Source: an uncultured Verrucomicrobiales bacterium (GTDB taxonomy: Bacteria; Verrucomicrobiota; Verrucomicrobiia; Verrucomicrobiales; Akkermansiaceae). From it: DNA of 28,646 nt. The notes beneath the pieces are model-generated. The model was given only the letters and a program-made list of their open reading frames with translations, did no database searches and was not told where the DNA came from. Every line of letters starts with the position of its first letter. Positions within the stretch are counted from its first letter, which is position 1. The stretch spans positions 1 to 28,646 of the forward strand of contig CALFTQ010000155.1 of the NCBI GenBank assembly GCA_937916135.1, written 5' to 3'. Shown one piece after another: positions 24,247 through 28,646 of this stretch. Position numbers and translations under genes: made by a program.

Positions 24247-24281
24247 TCATACTTCGTACTTCCCACCTCGTACTTCGTACT
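24247..24281. repeat. Degenerate heptanucleotide array (TCGTACT type) between yicC and gmk
   Basis: Five in-phase heptamers: TCATACT, TCGTACT, TCCCACC, TCGTACT, TCGTACT. They fill nearly the whole 42-bp gap between the yicC stop and the gmk start, so they are probably in the mRNA leader of gmk within the operon. Confidence 0.75.
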
Positions 24282-24287
24282 TTTACT

Positions 24288-24866
24288 ATGCTTGGTTCCC
24301 TTCTCATCGTATCCGGCCCCTCCGGCAGCGGCAAGACCACCCTCTGCCGCCGCGCGGAAAAGGATGGTCTCACGGCCTACTCCATCTCCTGCACCACCCG
24401 CCAGCCCCGCCCCGGCGAACAGGATGGGGTCGACTACCACTTCCTCACCCCTGAGGACTTTGCCGCCAAGGTGCAGGCCGGCGAGTTCCTGGAGCACGCC
24501 ACCGTGCACGGCAACAGCTACGGCACCCTCAAGAGTGATATCATCGAGCTCCTGCAGGCCGGCAAAAACGTGGTCATGGATATCGATGTGCAGGGCGCGG
24601 CCAGCATCCGCGCCTGCGAGGACGCCATCATCCGCCGTGCCTATGCGGATGTGTACATCCACATCCCCGCCGATGAACTGGAGCGCCGGCTCCGCGGCCG
24701 CCAGACCGATGCGGAGGAAGTCATCCTCCTGCGTCTCCGCAACGCCGCAGAGGAAGACGCCCGCATGGGCGAATACCAGTTCGCCCTCGTCTCTGCCGAC
24801 CGCGAGAGCGACTACGCCCGCTTCACTGCCCTGCTCACCGCCCTGAGCATGCGCACCGGGCTGTAA
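24288..24866 (+). CDS. gmk: Guanylate kinase
   Basis: Encodes 192 residues that phosphorylate GMP to GDP with ATP. The P-loop is GPSGSGKTT at residues 10-18. The GMP-binding region reads SCTTRQPRPGEQDGVDYHFL and later VHGNSYGT; VVMDIDVQGAASI is the conserved core strand. The lid region RRLRGRQTDAEEVILLRL is present. Length is typical. It follows yicC with only the heptamer array between them. Confidence 0.97.
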   Translation: MLGSLLIVSGPSGSGKTTLCRRAEKDGLTAYSISCTTRQPRPGEQDGVDYHFLTPEDFAAKVQAGEFLEHATVHGNSYGTLKSDIIELLQAGKNVVMDIDVQGAASIRACEDAIIRRAYADVYIHIPADELERRLRGRQTDAEEVILLRLRNAAEEDARMGEYQFALVSADRESDYARFTALLTALSMRTGL

Positions 24867-24889
24867 GAAGCAGCACTTGTTTCCATCCG

Positions 24890-24940
24890 TTTTTCCACAT
24901 GTCGAGGGTGCCCATGAATCTCACCCGGCATGTGGAAAAA
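24890..24940 (+). promoter_or_regulatory. Hairpin enclosing the start codon of the small basic protein gene
   Basis: TTTTTCCACATG (24890-24901) and CATGTGGAAAAA (24929-24940) are perfect 12-bp complements. An inner 5-bp stem GGGTG/CACCC (24906-24910, 24922-24926) extends it. The ATG at 24930 lies inside the right arm. T's come before and A's after the stem on the plus strand, the opposite of an intrinsic terminator, so translational control or protein binding is more likely. Confidence 0.6.
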
Positions 24941-25169
24941 ATTTACCCTTGCACTTCTGTTCTGCTTTGCCATGCGCGGCGGTATGGCCGTTGCCGAAAG
25001 CTTTGACTCCCTCGATGCCATCATCAACGTCGATAAGCAAATCCGCGACTACAAACACGACAAGAAAATGCGAAAAAAGGAGGAAAAACGCCGCGAACAA
25101 CGCGAACAACGCCGCCGCGACAGACACGATGACCGCCGGGACAACTGCCGCGGCCACCGGCACCGCTGA
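24930..25169 (+). CDS. Small exported highly basic protein
   Basis: Encodes 79 residues. Residues 1-23 are a signal peptide (MWKKFTLALLFCFAMRGGMA) followed by VAES. The mature 56 residues begin with a short amphipathic stretch (FDSLDAIINVDKQIRDY) and end in a very basic K/E/R/D/H-rich tail with arginine-rich repeats. Such tails are low-complexity, possibly coiled-coil or metal/nucleic-acid binding; no family is recognised. It lies 63 bp after gmk, and its start codon is inside a strong hairpin. The gene could be a chance frame, but the signal peptide and the hairpin argue for it. Confidence 0.55.
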   Translation: MWKKFTLALLFCFAMRGGMAVAESFDSLDAIINVDKQIRDYKHDKKMRKKEEKRREQREQRRRDRHDDRRDNCRGHRHR

Positions 25170-25195
25170 GCAGGTTAAAAGAGCCCGATAAATTG

Positions 25196-25296
25196 GAATT
25201 TGTGGGGGAACTCTGTCGGAGCACGGGACTTCAGTCCCGATTGGAAGCACCGTTATTTCGGGACTGAAGTCCCGTGCCCCGACAACGCCAAACATC
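25196..25296. repeat. 101-bp nested palindromic repeat element, copy 2
   Basis: Same orientation as copy 1 at 9531-9631; the only difference is C at 25288 for A at 9623. The flanking sequences differ from the base outside each end, which defines the unit's borders. It lies between convergent genes, 26 bp after the small basic protein's stop. Confidence 0.88.
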
Positions 25297-25355
25297 AATT
25301 TGTTACCCCTTCAGTACGTATAACACATCAATTTTTAATTGCCGCGTCAATAAAA

Positions 25356-25440
25356 CGGAGCCCCGGCAGGGGGTAGCAGAAAGCACAGCATCAGTGTATT
25401 GCATCACTTTCTGTCACTCCTTCGGGGCTCCGATATTTTT
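25356..25440. terminator. Long stem-loop, likely bidirectional terminator or structured RNA
   Basis: CGGAGCCCCG (25356-25365) pairs perfectly with CGGGGCTCCG (25423-25432). A second stem, CAGAAAG (25377-25383) with CTTTCTG (25407-25413), lies inside. The plus strand continues ATATTTTT and the minus strand TTTTATT, so it can stop transcription from both convergent genes. The 57-nt interior is large for a simple terminator. Confidence 0.65.
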
Positions 25441-25453
25441 CAATAAAAGACAG

Positions 25454-26179
25454 TTAATTCATGTGAAGGCTGAGTATGAGCCACACTTCCCCCAGGGCGG
25501 GCAACGCCACATATAACAGCGCGAACGCAAACGCCCGTTTCCAGCTCAGAGCATGGACAAAGCGCATCACCAGAGCAAAGCAGAGCAACGAGCAGGCAAG
25601 CGGGAACTGTGGGTAGACTATCATTATCCAGTTCAATTCATTCAGCGAGCTCCAGGCCGACAAGCGCGGTGCATACAGGCCCAGATTGACGGTAATCAAA
25701 GCAGTACACGCCACGATGGCCGCAGAGCTCAACAGCTCCACCTTCCGGGAAATGCCTGAATGACGCGTGGCGAGCCACACAAAGAACCAGATGTAAAGCA
25801 CCTCTACCAAAGCCCCCAGCAAATCAAGCCATAAAGCCCGGGACATATCCAGGAAACAGGGTACGAACAGCAAGCTGCATATCCCTTGCGCAAACCAATC
25901 GACGCCGCCGGCATACAGGGATTGCTTCCAGTCGCATTTCAGCATATACCGCCCCAGCAGGAACACCAGCAGAGCCCCGGAAAAAAGCAGATGTTGCAGA
26001 ACATAACAACCTGCCGCCCCCATGTCACCATAAGTATCCAGGAGGCCAATCAGCACCCCGGAAGGCAGCAGTATCATGGCATAGCGGACGGCCTCGCGCC
26101 AGCCCGGTCTCAACCAGAGCAAAGCGGCAAACATGCCCGGAAGCATGCACAACAATCGCATCAGCAACTCACTATCCAT
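25454..26179 (-). CDS. Integral membrane protein of unknown function
   Basis: Encodes 241 residues from the ATG at 26179 (MDSELLMRLLCMLPGMFAAL), with about seven hydrophobic helices spread over the whole length. A longer frame from 26275 would overlap the upstream gene by 83 bp and add a polar tail, so it was rejected. It begins 13 nt after the stop of the upstream WHYTDTQL-family gene and is surely co-transcribed with it. Substrate or activity cannot be read; a sensor or transporter-accessory role is equally possible. Confidence 0.75.
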   Translation of the reverse strand: MDSELLMRLLCMLPGMFAALLWLRPGWREAVRYAMILLPSGVLIGLLDTYGDMGAAGCYVLQHLLFSGALLVFLLGRYMLKCDWKQSLYAGGVDWFAQGICSLLFVPCFLDMSRALWLDLLGALVEVLYIWFFVWLATRHSGISRKVELLSSAAIVACTALITVNLGLYAPRLSAWSSLNELNWIMIVYPQFPLACSLLCFALVMRFVHALSWKRAFAFALLYVALPALGEVWLILSLHMN

Positions 26180-26192
26180 CCTGCAAGTTCGG

Positions 26193-26837
26193 TTATCCTT
26201 CTTCCGTATACTCAGCCAGCCACTGTCGGAATCCCTCCTTGGGCTGCAGGAGGGTTCTGAAGAAAGCCTCCTCAAACTGTTCCTTCTGTGTGGCGGGGTA
26301 GAGGCTCAGTGAGCCCTGCCTGTAGACAGCCAGGCCATGCGCCTGCATCTTCTTAAATCCGGCAGGCATGGCAATGCCTTCGCTGCGGCAGATTGTTGCC
26401 AGCTGGGTGTCGGTATAGTGCCAGGGTGAGCGCAACCAGAAAATGGCCACCCAACCGTCATTATCCAGCTTCTCGATGCGGATTTCCACAGCCGCACCGG
26501 AATTCCAGGAAAGATACGCAGGCTCGGCCACCACTTCATCCGTTTTCTTCTCCAGCTCGCGGAAGTTGGCGGCCAGGAGTTCGAAAGGAAGCTCCGTTTC
26601 CATGCGAACTGCCTTGTTCCAGCCTTGTTTCTGCTGGCGGGCCTTCTTGCCGCGTTTCAGCTCGTCCTTTGCATCACGCTTCAACAGGGCAACGGCTGCC
26701 GCCACCAACCCCGCACCTACCACCAGCATGAGCAGCTGACGGAAATCAAATCCGGACACCGAAAACCAGTACCCAGCCCCCAGCACAAGACCCAGACCGG
26801 CAAGGCCATATAACAGGTATTCGCAGATAAGCTTCAT
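26193..26837 (-). CDS. Membrane-anchored WHYTDTQL-family protein
   Basis: Encodes 214 residues from the ATG at 26837. Two transmembrane helices (about 8-25 and 33-50) are followed by a basic linker and a C-terminal cytoplasmic domain of about 135 residues, including LSWNSGAAVEIRI, WVAIFWLRSPWHYTDTQL and GFKKMQAHGLAVYRQGSLSLYP. The same domain recurs in the truncated gene at 28240-28646. I do not recognise a named family. A longer start (26924) was rejected since it crosses promoter-like sequence and lacks a membrane-leader character. It precedes the membrane protein gene by 13 nt and is divergent from the Sel1/ankyrin gene. Confidence 0.75.
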   Translation of the reverse strand: MKLICEYLLYGLAGLGLVLGAGYWFSVSGFDFRQLLMLVVGAGLVAAAVALLKRDAKDELKRGKKARQQKQGWNKAVRMETELPFELLAANFRELEKKTDEVVAEPAYLSWNSGAAVEIRIEKLDNDGWVAIFWLRSPWHYTDTQLATICRSEGIAMPAGFKKMQAHGLAVYRQGSLSLYPATQKEQFEEAFFRTLLQPKEGFRQWLAEYTEEG

Positions 26838-26845
26838 GCCCCATG

Positions 26846-26873
26846 AGCTTAGCACATCATGCACGGAAATCAA
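26846..26873 (-). promoter_or_regulatory. Candidate promoter of the WHYTDTQL-family gene
   Basis: On the minus strand TTGATT (26873-26868), 16 bp, TAAGCT (26851-26846), then 8 nt to the ATG at 26837. The -10 box is imperfect. Confidence 0.4.
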
Positions 26874-26881
26874 GAATTTTC

Positions 26882-26910
26882 TTGAAATCGCGATTGTTAT
26901 AACCGATAAT
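26882..26910 (+). promoter_or_regulatory. Promoter of the Sel1/ankyrin gene
   Basis: TTGAAA (26882-26887), 17 bp, GATAAT (26905-26910), then 14 nt to the ATG at 26925. It is back to back with the minus-strand promoter; the -35 boxes are 8 bp apart. Confidence 0.65.
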
Positions 26911-26924
26911 GGCACACGGTTCAC

Positions 26925-28163
26925 ATGAAAACAATCAGTACATTATGCATCATCGCCGCGGCCCTGCTGGCGCAGCTTGCAAGCGGAGAATACACCAACA
27001 CCAGCCCCGCAACCGAAGCGCTTGTTTCCAAGGCGCACAAGATGGATACCCAGGCCATGGAGCAACTGGGCGATATCTACGCCGAGGGCGAAGGTGTTGA
27101 CAAAGATCCGGGCGAAGCCATGAACTGGTATACCTTCGCTGCACAGAACGGCAATATGTCTGCCAACAAAAAGCTCTGGAAGCTGGAAGGGCATGCAACG
27201 CGCAAGGTCAAGCTCATTGAGCGGGAATTCGACGATGAAGCGACGCACGACTTGCTGGCCTACCTCTACCTCACTCACAAGGAAGCAAACATACTTAAAA
27301 AGGAGGCCGTGCCCGAAGGAATCAAGACCAAGCCCTCCTCTGCTCCGGGCTATGTGATGCCGCCCGAATACAAACCAGCCATCGTCAAGAAATACCTCAA
27401 GAAAGGAGCCAACCCGCTTGCATATATCCCCATCGAAAACATCAACTACCCATTGGGTGCCAGCGGTATGAAGCTGAACGTCTTTGCTCTGGTAGCCCGA
27501 CACAACGATTTCAAGACTCTCGACTTACTCATTTCGTATGGCTGCACCATCAACAACCATGGAGAGCACCTGATACACCGAACCTTCAATGAAATGTCCT
27601 CCGGGAATGCGAAAGAAGCTGCCCGCATGCTGCAATATCTCCAAAGCCGGGGAGCCCACTTCAAAGCCATGACGGACTGGGGCGCCACCTGGATTATGGA
27701 ATGCGCCTGCGCCGACAGCCACAAAGGTATCGAATTCCTGATTTCTCAGGGAGTCGACCCGAGTGCATGCATCGAAAACCGATACATCATCGCCGGCAAA
27801 TTCCGGGAAGCCACTATAGGCGACACAGCCCTTCTCATGGCAAGCAGAAATAAGAATGTACGTTCCATGGATGCGCTGATTAAGGGCAAAGCGAATCTGA
27901 ACTACATCTGGAAAGGCAAAACTGTTCTTGATAGCGCTCTGAAGGATGAAGGTGTTGTTTTCCCCCCGGCTGCCAGCTACAAGAAGGAACTTGCCCGACT
28001 TTTAGAGCTCAGCAAAAACCCTAAAAAAACAAAGAAAGGCATCGTCACCAAGCTCACTCACGCAAAGGACTTCAGTGTTGCCAACCTGCTGAAACTGGCC
28101 GGGGCCAAAACCGCAGCTGAGCTTTCCGGCATAGATTCAGAGCCTGAAGCACCTACCCCGTAA
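26925..28163 (+). CDS. Secreted Sel1/ankyrin repeat protein
   Basis: Encodes 412 residues. A signal peptide (TISTLCIIAAALLAQLASG, cleavage near residue 21) is followed by one Sel1-type repeat (AMEQLGDIYAEGEGVDKDPG then EAMNWYTFAAQNGN) at about 44-80. From about residue 140 to 400 come diverged ankyrin repeats: IVKKYLKKGANPLAYI, FKTLDLLISYGCTINNHGEH, MLQYLQSRGAHFKAMTDWGA, IEFLISQGVDPSACI, GDTALLMASRNKNVRSMDAL and LLKLAGAKT. Both repeat types bind proteins; the combination with an export signal suggests a periplasmic or secreted scaffold. It is flanked by two WHYTDTQL-family genes on the opposite strand. The 3' end carries a terminator shared with the convergent gene. Confidence 0.87.
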   Translation: MKTISTLCIIAAALLAQLASGEYTNTSPATEALVSKAHKMDTQAMEQLGDIYAEGEGVDKDPGEAMNWYTFAAQNGNMSANKKLWKLEGHATRKVKLIEREFDDEATHDLLAYLYLTHKEANILKKEAVPEGIKTKPSSAPGYVMPPEYKPAIVKKYLKKGANPLAYIPIENINYPLGASGMKLNVFALVARHNDFKTLDLLISYGCTINNHGEHLIHRTFNEMSSGNAKEAARMLQYLQSRGAHFKAMTDWGATWIMECACADSHKGIEFLISQGVDPSACIENRYIIAGKFREATIGDTALLMASRNKNVRSMDALIKGKANLNYIWKGKTVLDSALKDEGVVFPPAASYKKELARLLELSKNPKKTKKGIVTKLTHAKDFSVANLLKLAGAKTAAELSGIDSEPEAPTP

Positions 28164-28182
28164 CCGGGCTCACCCAAAAAGC

Positions 28183-28213
28183 AGGAAGAGAGCTCAATCG
28201 AGCTCTCTTTCCT
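28183..28213. terminator. Bidirectional terminator between convergent genes
   Basis: GAGAGCTC (28188-28195) pairs with GAGCTCTC (28200-28207) around an AATC loop. The stem extends to AGGAA/TTTCCT with one unpaired base. It lies 20 bp after the Sel1/ankyrin stop and 27 bp beyond the end of the opposing gene. T-tracts are short. Confidence 0.65.
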
Positions 28214-28239
28214 GAATGCTATCAGATGTCGAGTACGCT

Positions 28240-28646
28240 TTACTCCTCCTCTCCTTCGGTCTCAGCCAGCCAGGTCATGAATGCCTCGCGCGTGGGCAGG
28301 AAGATATTATCCATGAAGGCATCCTCCACCTGTTTCCGGTGCGGCTCCGGATAAATGGAAAGCACCCCCTTACTGTAGATAAGGAGGCCGTGTGCCTTCG
28401 CCTTCTTGAACTCCTCCGGCATTTCCTGCGCTGCCGACTTGCACACCCGGCGCAACTGGGTGTCGGTATAATGCCAGTTGGAGCGTACCCAGTACAGTGC
28501 CATCCAATCAGACTCCCCCACACGGCGGATCGAGATATCGGCAAAGGATTGCGTGTTCCATGACAACCACCCCTGCTCGACGGTTACCATGTCATCCACC
28601 TTGGCAAGAGCCAGGAAACGGGCCACCAATTCGTGATAGGGCATAT
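28240..28646 (-). CDS. WHYTDTQL-family protein, C-terminal part (cut by right edge)
   Basis: The visible 134 residues match the C-terminal domain of the protein encoded at 26193-26837: LSWNTQSFADISI, WMALYWVRSNWHYTDTQL, EFKKAKAHGLLIYSKGVLSIYP, and a final FMTWLAETEGEEE against FRQWLAEYTEEG. The methionine at 28644 aligns inside the paralogue's linker (at its ...LPFELL region), so the real start probably lies beyond the window and the protein likely has the same membrane helices. Function unknown. Confidence 0.75.
   Translation of the reverse strand, partial: MPYHELVARFLALAKVDDMVTVEQGWLSWNTQSFADISIRRVGESDWMALYWVRSNWHYTDTQLRRVCKSAAQEMPEEFKKAKAHGLLIYSKGVLSIYPEPHRKQVEDAFMDNIFLPTREAFMTWLAETEGEEE

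Noticed and set aside
22359..24662. A 767-codon open frame on the minus strand opposite holB, yicC and gmk
   Set aside because: It is the antisense shadow of three well-identified genes in G+C-rich DNA; the translation is low-complexity G/A/R/S-rich and matches no family.
24890..24940. The hairpin after gmk as an intrinsic terminator
   Set aside because: On the plus strand the T-tract is before the stem and the A-tract after it, the reverse of a terminator.
25024..25298. Minus-strand frames running through repeat copy 2 (DFSPEITVLPIG...)
   Set aside because: The same peptide arises from repeat copy 1 at 9454-9666; it is a translation of the palindrome, not a protein family.
25297..25355. 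A promoter (TTGTTA with TATAAC) for a small RNA before the long stem-loop
   Set aside because: The spacing between the boxes is 13 bp, too short for a sigma-70 promoter.

Overview
The window looks like chromosomal DNA of a G+C-rich Verrucomicrobiota bacterium, most likely an Akkermansiaceae relative. The evidence is a very large pilin-headed protein of the Verru_Chthon cassette A type, a secreted GH18 enzyme with a sialidase-type N-terminal domain, many ankyrin/Sel1 proteins, and near-absence of Shine-Dalgarno sequences. Genus assignment is inference. No rRNA, tRNA, CRISPR array, transposase or integrase was seen.

Layout. Bases 1-595 hold the N-terminal part of tyrS (minus strand, cut by the left edge), followed by an intergenic patch of heptamer repeats and palindromes (596-927). 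A two-gene minus operon (DUF4230-like membrane protein, then an ankyrin protein) occupies 928-2597. On the plus strand come an MFS transporter (2764-3969) and a surface-polysaccharide mini-locus (4089-7927) of pyruvyl transferase, flippase and an F420H2-dehydrogenase-beta-like Fe-S protein. A three-gene minus operon of unknown proteins with 4-bp overlaps (7922-9275) is followed by a palindromic repeat element and a DUF6714-like gene (9674-10372). Divergent to the latter is a plus operon: secreted GH18 glycosidase, ankyrin protein, secreted protein and lipoprotein (10453-14217). A convergent membrane-anchored orphan (14201-14779) and an exported M3 metallopeptidase (14882-17098) follow. The 1247-aa Verru_Chthon A-like protein is on the minus strand (17405-21148).

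The next block is housekeeping: pheA (chorismate mutase/prephenate dehydratase), DNA polymerase III delta-prime, yicC and gmk (21326-24866). After a small basic exported protein and a second copy of the palindromic repeat, the right end holds a minus pair (membrane protein plus a WHYTDTQL-family protein), a secreted Sel1/ankyrin protein, and a second WHYTDTQL-family gene cut by the right edge.

Regulation. Many genes have a readable sigma-70-type promoter (TTGAxx, 16-17 bp, TAxAAT/TATAcT) whose -10 box lies only 7-27 nt before the chosen ATG. This implies very short or absent leaders and was used to correct several start codons. The most unusual non-coding items are the two near-identical 101-bp nested palindromes, three arrays of degenerate heptanucleotides, an inverted repeat across the tyrS -10 box, and a hairpin that buries the start codon of the small basic protein. 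I do not see one complete new defence or metabolic system. The best candidates for undescribed biology are the GH18-ankyrin operon, the 7922-9275 operon and the paralogous WHYTDTQL genes around the Sel1/ankyrin protein.
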